Assembly: GCA_964448045.1 (NCBI GenBank)
Contig: CAYUVF010000030.1
Span: 1-47,124 of the forward strand
Source: CAYUVF01 sp964448045
GTDB lineage: Bacteria; Bacteroidota; Rhodothermia; Rhodothermales; Salinibacteraceae
Direction: 5' to 3'
DNA: 47,124 bases
Shown: positions 14,367 to 23,966 of the stretch, one piece after another
How the letters are laid out: every line of letters starts with the position of its first letter
Numbering within the stretch: position 1 is the first letter of the stretch
Notes under the pieces: model-generated
What the model was told of the DNA's origin: nothing
Databases searched by the model: none
The model's input: only the letters and a program-made list of their open reading frames with translations
Made by a program: the position numbers and the translations under genes

Positions 14367-16715
14367 ATGCACGCACCGGTTCCAGGCCCTCATTTGGGCT
14401 GCCGCTTTCTTGTCGTGCTCATTGTGCTGATGGGAGGGAATGCGATTCCCTCCGTCGAGGCCCAGCCGGCCTGCGATCCGAGTGGGGAGTTGTGGGCTTC
14501 GAATCCCGCCGTTGAAACCGATGTCCCGCGCCGCAGCTTTGCGCCGAAGGTCGAACCCGAGGTGTACCTTGAGGGCGGAGCCGCGTCGATACAAATCGAT
14601 GGCGAGCTGGACGAGAGCGGTTGGTGCCGCGCGCAGTACATCACCGGTTTCACCGAGATCGAACCGGGAGATCAGGAGCGGCCGCCAGTGCGCACGGAGG
14701 TGCTCGTCACGTACGATGAGGCACACCTCTACCTCGCGTTCGTTGCCCACGACAGCGATCCCCGCTCCATCCGAGCCTCGCTTCGCAACCGCGACGAAAT
14801 CTTTCAGGATGATTGGGTGGGTATCATCCTCGATCCGTACGGCGACGCGGCGCAGGCATACGAAATGTTCGCCAACCCGCTGGGCATTCAGGGCGATTTG
14901 CTAATGTCGAGCACCAACGGCGAGGACATCGGCTTCGACCTCGTCTACCAGTCGGATGGGCAGATCACCGATCAGGGCTATCAGGTGGAGATGGCGATTC
15001 CCTTCAGTTCGCTCCGCTTCCCCGAGCGGCCCGTGCAGCAGTGGCGCGCGACGTTCCTCCGTACACGCCCGCGCAGCAGCCGTCAGCAGTTTTCGTGGGC
15101 CACCGTGGACCGCGACGATCCGTGCCTCATGTGCCAGCTCGGCACGCTCGGTGGACTGGAAGGCATCGAGCCGAGCACCAACCTCGACATTATCCCGGCG
15201 CTCGTGGGCACCCAGTCGGCCCAATTGGCGGACGGAAGCGATGCGCAGTCGGGTCTCGACAACGGGCGGATTCAGTTGCAGCCGTCGGCCAATCTGAAGT
15301 ACAATTTCACCCCGAGTCTTTCGGCCGAGGCTACCGTGAACCCCGATTTCAGCCAGGTGGAGTCGGATGCCGCGCGTATTGATGCGAATCAGACGTTTGC
15401 GTTGTTTTTTCCGGAGCGGCGGCCCTTCTTTCAGGAAGGCAGCGAGCTGTTTGAAACGTGGATTGACATCGTCTACACGCGCTCCATCAACGCGCCGATC
15501 GTGGCGGGAAAAGTGACGGGCCGCTTCGGGCGGACGAGCGTGGCTTACCTCAGCGCGGTCGATGAGGAGTCGCCGATGCTGCTGCCGTTCGAGGAGCAGA
15601 GCACGACCCTGAGTGCGGGAGCCAGTGCGTCGAACATTCTCCGGGCCCGCCGCACGTTCGGCGAAAACTCGTTCGTTGGTGCGACAGTAACGGATCGGCG
15701 ACTGCTGGACTACGGCGGCAGCGGGTCTGTCCTGAGTACGGATGCGAAAGTTCAGTTCTGGGACAACTACCGGCTGGAGGGACAGCTGGCGCTCAGTAAT
15801 ACGAGTGAGCCGACCGATGCCGGGCTCTCCGACCCGATTGGGGTGGAGACGTTTGATCGTGGGGCGCACACGGCTGCGCTCGATGGCGAGACGTTTCTGG
15901 GGCACGCAGCGGTTCTGAGTATCGACCGCAGCGCGCGCCACTGGAGCTTTGACCTGGGGTACCAGAGCTACAGCCCGACCTTCCGCGCGGCCAACGGCTT
16001 CGAGACGCGCAATGATTACCGCCGCCTGCGGATGTTTCACGGCTACGAGTTCTATTTTGAGAACCGCTTCATCGAGCGGCTGGAGCCCGGCGTGTTCGGT
16101 TTTACGGAGTACAACTTCGACGGCGTCAATCGCGAAACGTACGGCCAGGTCTCTCTCTGGGCCCGGATGAAGGGGCAGACGTTCGTGTGGACGAGCGTGG
16201 GCTTCGGTCGCGAGCGGTTTGCCGGGGTGATGTTTGAACGGCTGACGAACTGGAACGTAAACATTAACAGCAACTTCAGCGACCCGGTGCAAGTGGGGGG
16301 CAGCGTGAACGGCGGGCGGTCCATCTTTCGCAATGCCACACCCGAGGTGGGGCGGCGCCTGAACGCCAGCGTGCGAGCGACCTTCAAGCCGACGCAGCGG
16401 CTCGTCATCCAACCGGAAGTCAGCTACGCCGCGCTCCGCGACCGGGAAACGGGCGATCCGTTCTTCGAGGGATACATCGTACGAGCAAAGACAAGTGTGC
16501 AGGTTACGCGCGAGCTCTCAGCGCGGCTCATCATGCAATACAACCACTTTAGCGGACGCGTGGATGTCGAGCCGCTCGTGTCGTATCGGATCAACCCGTT
16601 TAGCGTGTTCCACGTCGGCACCACGCACGATTACACCGTGCTGGAGGGGCGGCCCGATCTCGCGCAGACGAACCGGCAACTCTTCTTTAAATTCCAGTAC
16701 CTGTTCCGGATGTGA
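14367..16715 (+). CDS. DUF5916 outer-membrane protein with N-terminal CBM9-like domain
   Basis: The product has 782 residues from the ATG at 14367 (a TTG two codons upstream is possible). A signal peptide is visible (hydrophobic F-L-V-V-L-I-V-L-M-G-G, likely cut near V-E-A-Q). Residues about 65-250 form the carbohydrate-binding family 9-like domain: I-D-G-E-L-D-E-S-G-W, Y-D-E-A-H-L-Y-L-A-F-V-A-H-D-S, D-D-W-V-G-I-I-L-D-P-Y-G and I-P-F-S-S-L-R-F-P. The rest is the DUF5916 region, rich in alternating aromatic strands with F-F-P-E-R-R-P-F-F-Q-E-G-S, ending F-K-F-Q-Y-L-F-R-M like an outer-membrane beta barrel. Such proteins are common in Bacteroidota and of unproven role; polysaccharide or peptide handling is a guess. 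It faces porQ with only three bases between stops. Confidence 0.85.
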   Translation: MHAPVPGPHLGCRFLVVLIVLMGGNAIPSVEAQPACDPSGELWASNPAVETDVPRRSFAPKVEPEVYLEGGAASIQIDGELDESGWCRAQYITGFTEIEPGDQERPPVRTEVLVTYDEAHLYLAFVAHDSDPRSIRASLRNRDEIFQDDWVGIILDPYGDAAQAYEMFANPLGIQGDLLMSSTNGEDIGFDLVYQSDGQITDQGYQVEMAIPFSSLRFPERPVQQWRATFLRTRPRSSRQQFSWATVDRDDPCLMCQLGTLGGLEGIEPSTNLDIIPALVGTQSAQLADGSDAQSGLDNGRIQLQPSANLKYNFTPSLSAEATVNPDFSQVESDAARIDANQTFALFFPERRPFFQEGSELFETWIDIVYTRSINAPIVAGKVTGRFGRTSVAYLSAVDEESPMLLPFEEQSTTLSAGASASNILRARRTFGENSFVGATVTDRRLLDYGGSGSVLSTDAKVQFWDNYRLEGQLALSNTSEPTDAGLSDPIGVETFDRGAHTAALDGETFLGHAAVLSIDRSARHWSFDLGYQSYSPTFRAANGFETRNDYRRLRMFHGYEFYFENRFIERLEPGVFGFTEYNFDGVNRETYGQVSLWARMKGQTFVWTSVGFGRERFAGVMFERLTNWNVNINSNFSDPVQVGGSVNGGRSIFRNATPEVGRRLNASVRATFKPTQRLVIQPEVSYAALRDRETGDPFFEGYIVRAKTSVQVTRELSARLIMQYNHFSGRVDVEPLVSYRINPFSVFHVGTTHDYTVLEGRPDLAQTNRQLFFKFQYLFRM

Positions 16716-16718
16716 GCG

Positions 16719-17711
16719 CTATAGGTCCAGTTGAAGCGTGATCCAGTGCAGGCCGCCGAAGGACGACCACGAGTTGTAGGCGTAGCTAAGGGCCAGGCCC
16801 CGCACCGTGAGCCCGAACCCGAGCCCCAGCCCGGCGAGATCGAAGCGCTGATCGCTGAGGGCCAGATTGTGGCTGCGGCGGTGATTGTAGCCGAGGCGTA
16901 CGGCGAACGCCGATGCCAGGTTGACTTCGGCACCGAGGGCCAGATGCCCAAGCACGTGATCGACGGTCGTGCCGCCCGTCAGTCCCTCGTCAAGCTCGTG
17001 CAACTCATACGCCATGACCGACACGGTCAGTGGCAGATAGCGGAGGCGCTTCGCCAGTCCAATCCGCACGTCGGTGGGGAGCCGATTTCGGCGGGGGCCA
17101 AACGAATCCAGTGCCCGCCCCAGGTTGTTGACGGAGGCGCTCAGGGTGAGCTGATGCGCAGCAAGCCGATAGAGCGCGCCGAGGTCGAGGGCCAGCGCGG
17201 TTGCCTGCGCAGCGTCGAGGTATGAGTGGACGACATGGAGATTGGCCCCGTAGCGCACGCGATCGCCGAGCGAGCGAGCGAGCCCGGTCGTCAGCGCAAA
17301 GTCCCCCGCGCCGAAGGAGCCGGTACGCTCGCCTGTTTCGTTGGCACCCTCCAACCGGCCCCAGCTCATGAAGCGCACGCTTATGCCGGCCGTGCCCCCG
17401 GTGGAGAGCGCGTGTCCGTACGCCACGACGCCGGCGTTGAGATCGCTGAGGTGGTTCAGATACGAGAGCATAACGCCTCGGTGGGCCTTCGGGCGCAACA
17501 GCGCCGGGTTGTAGAGCATACCCGTCAGGTCGCCATCGTCGATTGCGCCGAAGGCGCCGCCCATCGCCGCTGCTCGCGCCGACGGCTCAAAGCGCAAAAA
17601 CGCGAACGGCGACGGGTCGCCCGGTTGTGCCGCTGCGGGTGATCCTCCCGTCGATCCGGCCATCAGGAGCCCAGCGAGGATCAGGTACAACCAGTGAGAT
17701 CGGCGAGACAC
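16719..17711 (-). CDS. porQ: Type IX secretion system protein PorQ
   Basis: PorQ is an outer-membrane beta-barrel-type protein of the type IX secretion system, which exports cargo with C-terminal sorting domains in Bacteroidota. I choose GTG at 17711: it gives 330 residues, the usual length, and a clean signal peptide (S-R-R-S-H, then W-L-Y-L-I-L-A-G-L-L-M-A-G, cut after A-A-A-Q or nearby). Upstream codons add 51 unlikely residues from an ATG at 17864. Family landmarks are F-L-R-F-E-P-S-A-R-A-A-A-M-G-G, Y-N-P-A-L-L, F-M-S-W-G-R-L-E-G-A-N-E-T-G, S-F-G-A-G-D-F-A-L, and G-L-A-K-R-L-R-Y-L-P-L. No other secretion genes lie nearby, as is usual because T9SS genes are scattered. It diverges from secA. 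Confidence 0.85.
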   Translation of the reverse strand: MSRRSHWLYLILAGLLMAGSTGGSPAAAQPGDPSPFAFLRFEPSARAAAMGGAFGAIDDGDLTGMLYNPALLRPKAHRGVMLSYLNHLSDLNAGVVAYGHALSTGGTAGISVRFMSWGRLEGANETGERTGSFGAGDFALTTGLARSLGDRVRYGANLHVVHSYLDAAQATALALDLGALYRLAAHQLTLSASVNNLGRALDSFGPRRNRLPTDVRIGLAKRLRYLPLTVSVMAYELHELDEGLTGGTTVDHVLGHLALGAEVNLASAFAVRLGYNHRRSHNLALSDQRFDLAGLGLGFGLTVRGLALSYAYNSWSSFGGLHWITLQLDL

Positions 17712-17997
17712 GAAAGTAGGACGAGACCCGAGTAGGTGGAGAAGAGCGATCGGCCGGCGCAGATGTAACGACGAATTCTGGCAAAATGTCCCGCGAGGGT
17801 GCGGGTTCGAGAGGGAACGGATCGGATAGCCTCGCGTGACATTCCCGATGAATGCATGAGGCATACCGCCCGCATTGGAGGGTTTCCCGAACGCATCGGC
17901 GTCGGGGCTGTACGCAGGGGAGCGCGGTCGCGCCGCGGCCCCTCATCTGTTACAGGCAGCACGCCCAATCGCTCATTCGACCAGGCGTTGGTACACT

Positions 17998-20900
17998 ATG
18001 TTTGAATGGCTCAAAAATCTGTTTGGCGACCGCAACAAACGAGAGCTGGAGAAGCTCTGGCCCGTCGTCGACGAGATCAACGACCACTACGCAGATCTGC
18101 AGGATCTCACCGATGATGAGCTTCGCGGCAAGACCGAGGAGTTCAGGGAGGCGATCCACGAGGCCGTTGCTGACAATGAGGCCCGGCAGGAAGAGATTAA
18201 GGAGCTGTTGCGGCATGCGCCGACGGCCCAGCAAGAGCTCCCAGTGGGGGGCGATGGGCAGGTCGCCGAGCCCGAGGCGAACGTCGAGGCGCTCACGCTG
18301 GGCGAACGCGAGGCGCTCTATGACGAGCTGGATGAGCTGGAAGAAGCCTGGCACGACCGCGTCGAGGAACGGTTGAACGAGCTGCTGCCCGAAGCCTTTG
18401 CCGTTATCAAAGAAACGTGCCGCCGCATGCTTGGCGAAACGTGGACGGCGGGCGGATCGAAAATCGAGTGGGACATGGTGCCCTACGATGTGCAGCTGCT
18501 CGGGGCCGTGGTGTTGCATCAGGGGCGCATCGCCGAGATGAAGACAGGGGAAGGGAAAACGCTCGTGGCTGTCATGCCGCTGTATCTGAACGCGCTGGCC
18601 GGGCGCGGGGCGCACCTCGTCACCGTCAACCCGTACCTCGCCAAGCGCGACGCCGAGTGGATGGGCCCCATCTTCGAGTTTCACGGCCTCACTGTCGATT
18701 GCGTCGATAAGTATGATCCGCACTCGAAAGGCCGCCGCGAAGCCTACCAGTCGGATGTCACGTACGGTACCAACAACGAATTTGGCTTCGACTATCTGCG
18801 CGACAACTCCTTCGTCGTCCGCCCCGAGCAGCTTGTGCAGCGGGGGCATCACTACGCCATCGTCGACGAGATCGACTCGGTCCTGATCGACGAGGCCCGT
18901 ACGCCGCTCATCATCAGCGGCCCCGTACCCGATCCACAGGACGACCAGTTTACGGCCCTCCGCGATCCGGTCGAGAAGCTGGTGCAGGCGCAGCGCCGGC
19001 TCGTCCGCAAGCTGACGAAAGAGGCCGATGAGCTGCTGCAGGCCAAAGAAGAGGCCGAAGAGGCGGGTGAGAAGGGCCGCGCCTCCGAGCTCGAAGATGA
19101 AGCCGGGCTGCAACTGCTCCGCGCCACGCGCGGCTTCCCGAAGAACCGCAAGCTCCAGAAGCTCCTGCAGGAGCCCGGCGTGGAACGCCTCCGCCAGAAG
19201 ACGGAGTACTTCTATCTGCAGGAGAATGCCAAGCGTATGCCCTTCGTCGATGAAGAGCTCTACTTTGCACTCGACGAAAAGCAGCGCTCCATCGAGATGA
19301 CGGAGAAGGGGCGCGCCTACATGGGCGAGATCATGGGCGAGGACGAAAACATGTTCGTCCTGCCGGATGTCGGCGCTGAGGTCGCTGAGATTGAGGACGA
19401 GTACAACCGGAAGCAAGAGCAGCGCAAGAAGGAGCTGGAGGAGAGCGACCTTCCCGAGCAGAAGCGCGAAAACAAATGGATGAACGACTCACGCGTCCTC
19501 CAGAATGAGATGGAGGAGGCCAAGCGCGAGATTTACAATCGCTACTCCGAGCGTGCGGAACGGCTGCATGCCATCGAGCAGCTTCTGAAGGCGTACGCGC
19601 TTTACGAGAAAGGCACCGAGTACATCGTCCAGGACGGTAAAGTCCAGATCGTCGACGAGCACACCGGGCGCGTTCTCGAAGGCCGCCGCTACTCACAGGG
19701 GCTGCACCAGGCCATCGAGGCAAAAGAGCAGGTAGAGGTGCAGGCGGCGACGCAGACCTACGCCACCATCACCCTGCAGAACTTCTTCCGGATGTACGAT
19801 AAGCTGGCCGGGATGACCGGTACGGCCGAAACGGAGTCTGAGGAGTTCAACGAGATTTACGACCTTGATGTCGTCGTCGTCCCGACGAACGAGCCGGTCC
19901 GTCGCGAAGATAAAGACGATCTCGTCTTTCGGACGAAGCGCGAGAAATACAACGCCGTCGTCGAGAAGGTGCGCGAATACAACGATCGCGGGCAGCCGGT
20001 CCTCGTGGGCTCGGCCTCGGTGGAAGTATCGGAGCAGCTTAGCCGGATGCTCAAGCGCGCGGGCATCCGCCACAACGTGCTCAACGCCAAGCAGGACCGC
20101 GCCAAGCAAGAGGCCCAGATCGTGGCCGAAGCCGGGCAGAAGGGTGCTGTCACGATTGCCACCAACATGGCCGGCCGTGGAACCGACATCAAGATCACCG
20201 ATGAGGTGCGCGACCTCGGAGGGCTGGCCATTCTCGGCTCCGAGCGCCACGAGAGCCGGCGCATCGACTTGCAGCTGCGCGGCCGGGCTGGCCGGCAGGG
20301 CGACCCGGGCGAGAGCCAGTTCTACGTGTCGCTCGAAGACGATCTGATGCGCCTCTTCGGCTCCGATCGCGTGGCGAAGGTGATGGACAAGCTCGATCTC
20401 GAAGAGGGTGCCGTCATTACGCATCCCTGGATCAACAAAAGCATTAAGCGCGCTCAGTCCAAAGTCGAGCAGAATAACTTCGCCATCCGGAAGCGCCAGC
20501 TGGAGTACGACGACGTGCTCAACTCGCAGCGCAAGGTGATCTACACGCGCCGCCGCGAGGCGCTGACCGGCGAGCGGTTCCATGGCGAAATCCTTTCGAT
20601 GCTGCGCGACGTGATCGACGAGATCGTCGAGCGGCATTACGGCGAGGGCAACCTCGAAGAAATGCGCGAGGATCTGCTGCGCACGCTGGCGTTTGACTTC
20701 GAGATCGACCGTGAGACGTTCGTCCAGCTCGGCGAAGACGGCGTAGCCGAGCGGGCCTTCGAGTCGGCCCTGGAGTACTACGAACGCAAGCGTGCTTCGC
20801 TGGCGCAGCCGTTCCACACCCACCTGAGCGAACTGGCCCAGCGCAACGGCGAAGAAACGCCGGAAAACGTCTTCGTCGACTTCACCGAGGGCCGCCAGCT

Positions 20901-21495
20901 CATCCGCGTGCTCGCCGATGTGGACGAGGCGCTGGAGACGGAGGGGCAGGAGATCAACGACGCGCTGGAGCGTACGGCCATGCTCCAGGTGATCGATGAG
21001 AAGTGGACCGATCACCTGCGCGAGCTCGATGAGCTCAAGGAGGGCATCGGGTTGCGCTCGTTCGGGCGGAAGGATCCAGTGGTCGAGTACAAGATGGAAG
21101 CCTACGAGCTGTTTGCCGACATGATGGCGGAAATCGGGCGCGAAGTCGTCTCGCTCGTCTTCCGCGCGGGTCCGGTCGTCGAGCAGGCCGAAGAGGCGCA
21201 GCAGAGGCAGACCCCCGCCGGGCGCCTTGACCCAACGCGTGCCCAGACGCGCCACGACTCCGCCGAGCCCTCCTACGGCGTCGATGCGAGCGGACAGGGT
21301 GGCAACGAAGCCGCCGACCGCGATCCGTCGGTCGACAAGAAAGAGCCCGTCGTCGTCGCCGATGAGCCGGGGCGCAACGACTACGTCGAGATCCGCAACA
21401 ACTCCACCGGCGAGACCACGAGGCTCAAGTACAAGTACGCCAAGAAGAAGTTGAACAAGGGGTGGTCGTTGATCGGGACGGACGTCGAAAAATAA
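17998..21495 (+). CDS. secA: Preprotein translocase ATPase SecA
   Basis: SecA drives preproteins through SecYEG using ATP. The 1165-residue product is long, as in Bacteroidota. The start is the ATG at 17998 (M-F-E-W-L-K-N-L-F-G). Visible are Walker A M-K-T-G-E-G-K-T at 181-188, D-E-I-D at 290-293 with the L-I-D-E-A-R-T-P-L-I motif, an expanded Glu/Lys-rich insert (about 325-520), T-N-M-A-G-R-G-T-D-I-K, and R-G-R-A-G-R-Q-G-D-P-G motif VI. The usual C-terminal zinc motif (C-x-C-x8-C-H/C) that binds SecB and phospholipid is missing. In its place P-G-R-N-D-Y-V-E-I leads to a Lys-rich tail (Y-K-Y-A-K-K-K-L). P-G-R-N-D is what normally precedes the first Cys, so the cysteine part seems to have been replaced. 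Confidence 0.97.
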   Translation: MFEWLKNLFGDRNKRELEKLWPVVDEINDHYADLQDLTDDELRGKTEEFREAIHEAVADNEARQEEIKELLRHAPTAQQELPVGGDGQVAEPEANVEALTLGEREALYDELDELEEAWHDRVEERLNELLPEAFAVIKETCRRMLGETWTAGGSKIEWDMVPYDVQLLGAVVLHQGRIAEMKTGEGKTLVAVMPLYLNALAGRGAHLVTVNPYLAKRDAEWMGPIFEFHGLTVDCVDKYDPHSKGRREAYQSDVTYGTNNEFGFDYLRDNSFVVRPEQLVQRGHHYAIVDEIDSVLIDEARTPLIISGPVPDPQDDQFTALRDPVEKLVQAQRRLVRKLTKEADELLQAKEEAEEAGEKGRASELEDEAGLQLLRATRGFPKNRKLQKLLQEPGVERLRQKTEYFYLQENAKRMPFVDEELYFALDEKQRSIEMTEKGRAYMGEIMGEDENMFVLPDVGAEVAEIEDEYNRKQEQRKKELEESDLPEQKRENKWMNDSRVLQNEMEEAKREIYNRYSERAERLHAIEQLLKAYALYEKGTEYIVQDGKVQIVDEHTGRVLEGRRYSQGLHQAIEAKEQVEVQAATQTYATITLQNFFRMYDKLAGMTGTAETESEEFNEIYDLDVVVVPTNEPVRREDKDDLVFRTKREKYNAVVEKVREYNDRGQPVLVGSASVEVSEQLSRMLKRAGIRHNVLNAKQDRAKQEAQIVAEAGQKGAVTIATNMAGRGTDIKITDEVRDLGGLAILGSERHESRRIDLQLRGRAGRQGDPGESQFYVSLEDDLMRLFGSDRVAKVMDKLDLEEGAVITHPWINKSIKRAQSKVEQNNFAIRKRQLEYDDVLNSQRKVIYTRRREALTGERFHGEILSMLRDVIDEIVERHYGEGNLEEMREDLLRTLAFDFEIDRETFVQLGEDGVAERAFESALEYYERKRASLAQPFHTHLSELAQRNGEETPENVFVDFTEGRQLIRVLADVDEALETEGQEINDALERTAMLQVIDEKWTDHLRELDELKEGIGLRSFGRKDPVVEYKMEAYELFADMMAEIGREVVSLVFRAGPVVEQAEEAQQRQTPAGRLDPTRAQTRHDSAEPSYGVDASGQGGNEAADRDPSVDKKEPVVVADEPGRNDYVEIRNNSTGETTRLKYKYAKKKLNKGWSLIGTDVEK

Positions 21496-21512
21496 CGCCG
21501 AACCACGGATTC

Positions 21513-21551
21513 CGAATGTCGAACGCTGGGCGGCAACCCATTCGGCATTCG
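21513..21551. other. Inverted repeat between secA and recN
   Basis: CGAATGTCGAA (21513-21523) pairs with TTCGGCATTCG (21541-21551) over 11 positions with one G-T pair and a 17-base loop. There is no T-run. It may be an RNA hairpin shielding or ending the secA message, or a small intergenic repeat. Confidence 0.5.
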
Positions 21552-21574
21552 AACTACGTAAATCGCCAATCCAC

Positions 21575-23296
21575 ATGTTGCGCTCGCTGTACGTTCGCGA
21601 CTATGCCCTGATCGAAGAGCTGAGCGTCGAGTTCGGTAGCGGACTCAACGTGATCACGGGCGAAACCGGCGCCGGCAAGTCGATCTTGATCGGGGCCCTC
21701 AGCATGATTCTGGGCGACCGCGCCAATACGGATACCCTGCGCACCGGTGCCAAAAAGGCCGTCATCGAAGGCATCTTCGACGATGCCGACACCGAGCACC
21801 TGCGCGCGTTGCTCGATGACAACGCCATCGAGACGGAGCCGCTGCCGCGCATCATCTTGCGGCGCCAGATCACCGATCACGGCAGCCGCGCCTTCATCAA
21901 CGATACGCCCACGACACTCGACGTCATGCGCGCCGTGGCGTCACAGCTGATTGACCTGCACGGCCAGCACGAGCATCAGAGCTTACTCCGCACCGAGGAG
22001 CACCTGCGCCTGCTCGATAGCTTCGGGGGATTGGGCAGCCTGGTGGATCAGTATCGGAGCGGCTACGAGGCCGTCAGCGCCCTGGTCGATGAGCGCGAGG
22101 AGCTGGCTGCCCGGGAGCGCGAGCTGCGCCAGCAGCACGAGCTGTACGAGTTCCAGATCAACGAAATCGACGCGGTCGACCCACAGCCCGGCGAAGAGGA
22201 CGAGCTGCAGGCCGAGCGGCGCGTGCTCGAAAATGCCGAGCAGCTCTATTCGTCGACGGCCGGGCTCTACGAGATGCTCTACGAGACCGAAAACGCGGTG
22301 CACGATCAGCTCGTCGTCGCGCGGAACGAGTTGCAAGATCTGGCCCGCATCGACGACGCGTTCGAGGATCAGCTCGAAGAAATCAAGTCGGCCCAGATCA
22401 TCGTCTCGGAGCTGGCGAGCTTCCTGCAGGATTACAACGCCCACATCGAGTTCAATCCCGAGCGGCTCAACGACATCCGCGAGCGGATGAGCGAGCTGGA
22501 GAAGCTGAAGCGCAAGTACGGCGGCACGCTCGAAGCCGTCCTTAACTACCGCGCAAAGATCGGCGAGCAGTACGAGCTGGCGACGGACTTCGAGGGGAAT
22601 CTGGAGCGGCTCGATGCCGAGATCGACGCGGCGCAGGAGGCGCTCACCGACGCCGCCGAGCGGCTCTCGGCAAAGCGCCACGAAGTGGCCGAGCGTATCG
22701 AGGCGGCCATCAAAGATGAACTGGAGCGGCTCGGTATGCCGCACAGCCGGTTCCAGGTTCGCTTCACGCGGCAGGAGGATGAGACGGGCTGGATCCGCCC
22801 CGGCAGCCAGGAGGAGACGCGCTACCGAGCGTTCAGCAATGGCATGGACCGCGCCGAGTTTTACATCTCCACCAACGTTGGTGAGGCGCCGCGTCCTCTC
22901 GCCGAGGTCGCCTCGGGGGGCGAGATTAGCCGGATCATGCTGGCGCTGAAGACGATTCTGGCAAAAAGTGAACGCCTGCCAATCCTGGTGTTCGACGAGA
23001 TCGACAGCGGGATTTCGGGCGACATGGCCCGGCGCGTCGGCGAGGCGATGCACGATCTGGCCAGCTACCATCAGATCATCACCATCACCCATCTTCCGCA
23101 GATTGCCGCGCTGGGCGATGTGCACTTCCGCGTTGAGAAGCACGTCGAGGACGGGCGGACGCGATCGGAGATTCACCGGCTTGACGACGAGGAGCAGGCC
23201 GCGCAGGTGGCTACGCTTATCAGCGGAACGGAGATCACCGATGCCGCGCTGGAGAGCGCTCGCGAACTCATGGCCGCACGCGAGGACGAAGCGTGA
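21575..23296 (+). CDS. recN: DNA repair protein RecN
   Basis: RecN is an SMC-like ATPase recruited to double-strand breaks. The product has 573 residues, the normal size. Walker A G-E-T-G-A-G-K-S is at 29-36 with the typical lead M-L-R-S-L-Y-V-R-D-Y-A-L-I-E-E. D-L-H-G-Q-H-E-H-Q-S-L is near residue 128. A long charged coiled coil spans about 160-360. The ABC signature V-A-S-G-G-E-I-S-R-I-M-L-A-L-K and Walker B L-V-F-D-E-I-D-S-G-I-S-G lie near 445-480. It starts 79 bases after secA on the same strand; the hairpin between them makes full co-transcription uncertain. Confidence 0.96.
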   Translation: MLRSLYVRDYALIEELSVEFGSGLNVITGETGAGKSILIGALSMILGDRANTDTLRTGAKKAVIEGIFDDADTEHLRALLDDNAIETEPLPRIILRRQITDHGSRAFINDTPTTLDVMRAVASQLIDLHGQHEHQSLLRTEEHLRLLDSFGGLGSLVDQYRSGYEAVSALVDEREELAARERELRQQHELYEFQINEIDAVDPQPGEEDELQAERRVLENAEQLYSSTAGLYEMLYETENAVHDQLVVARNELQDLARIDDAFEDQLEEIKSAQIIVSELASFLQDYNAHIEFNPERLNDIRERMSELEKLKRKYGGTLEAVLNYRAKIGEQYELATDFEGNLERLDAEIDAAQEALTDAAERLSAKRHEVAERIEAAIKDELERLGMPHSRFQVRFTRQEDETGWIRPGSQEETRYRAFSNGMDRAEFYISTNVGEAPRPLAEVASGGEISRIMLALKTILAKSERLPILVFDEIDSGISGDMARRVGEAMHDLASYHQIITITHLPQIAALGDVHFRVEKHVEDGRTRSEIHRLDDEEQAAQVATLISGTEITDAALESARELMAAREDEA

Positions 23297-23410
23297 TGGA
23301 TGAAGAAACGTCATCGAGCATTCGTACACGATGCGGGAGCAAAAACATCTCAGCTGGGCCTCGACCGCCCGGCCCGCACGGCGCTATTCGTTTGGACAAC
23401 ACAACCCACG

Positions 23411-23836
23411 ATGCAAATACCTGAGTTGGACGAAGCGACCATTCGTGAGCAGACGCGCAGCGGCTCGTTCGAGCGCGGCAAACAGTATTTCCAGCAGGGA
23501 GCCGTGGCCGATGTGCAGCACAAGGAGCGCGCCGTGCGAGCCCGCGTCAAGGGCAGCCAGCCGATGCCCTACGTCGTGGAAATTCATTATGACAATACGG
23601 GGGTGACCGAGGCGTCGTGCACGTGTCCCTTCCACAAGGGCGCCTGGTGTAAGCACATCGTCGCGACGCTGCTGGCCATACTGAATGCGACGGGGGAAGA
23701 CAGCAGTCCGGCCGTGACCGCGCTGCTCGACGATCTCGACCGCGAGGCCCTGCTCACACTCGTCGAGCGGCTCCTCGCCGATCACCCCGAACTGGTCGAT
23801 CGCGTGCGGTCGGAGAGCCAGCGTCTACGGCAGTGA
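23411..23836 (+). CDS. Small SWIM zinc-finger protein
   Basis: The product has 141 residues from the ATG at 23411; an upstream in-frame ATG at 23300 adds an arginine-rich stretch that does not match the family. The SWIM motif C-x-C-x7-C-x-H is exact: C70, C72, C80, H82 (C-T-C-P-F-H-K-G-A-W-C-K-H). SWIM domains bind DNA or proteins and usually sit in long proteins, often with SNF2 helicases. Here the domain fills most of a short protein, after an N-terminal stretch with R-G-x-x-Y-F-x-x-G (residues 22-30) that is typical before SWIM fingers. It lies 114 bases after recN, so a link to DNA repair is possible but unproven. Confidence 0.75.
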   Translation: MQIPELDEATIREQTRSGSFERGKQYFQQGAVADVQHKERAVRARVKGSQPMPYVVEIHYDNTGVTEASCTCPFHKGAWCKHIVATLLAILNATGEDSSPAVTALLDDLDREALLTLVERLLADHPELVDRVRSESQRLRQ

Positions 23837-23966
23837 GCGCGGTCCGTTTCTCGTACCCCGGGCCCTGAATGAGCCGGGGGCGGACCCGCGGATGGGTTGT
23901 TCGGAGCCTCTCCTTCGATTATCTTCACCGCAGCCATCGCTTTTCATCAACTGCTACTGGATTCTC

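Noticed and set aside
19693..21576. Minus-strand frame of 627 codons opposite secA
   Set aside because: It is antisense to the clearly coding secA and has no recognisable motif.
21983..23329. Minus-strand frame of 448 codons opposite recN
   Set aside because: The complement of recN gives a Leu/Arg-rich shadow without family signs.
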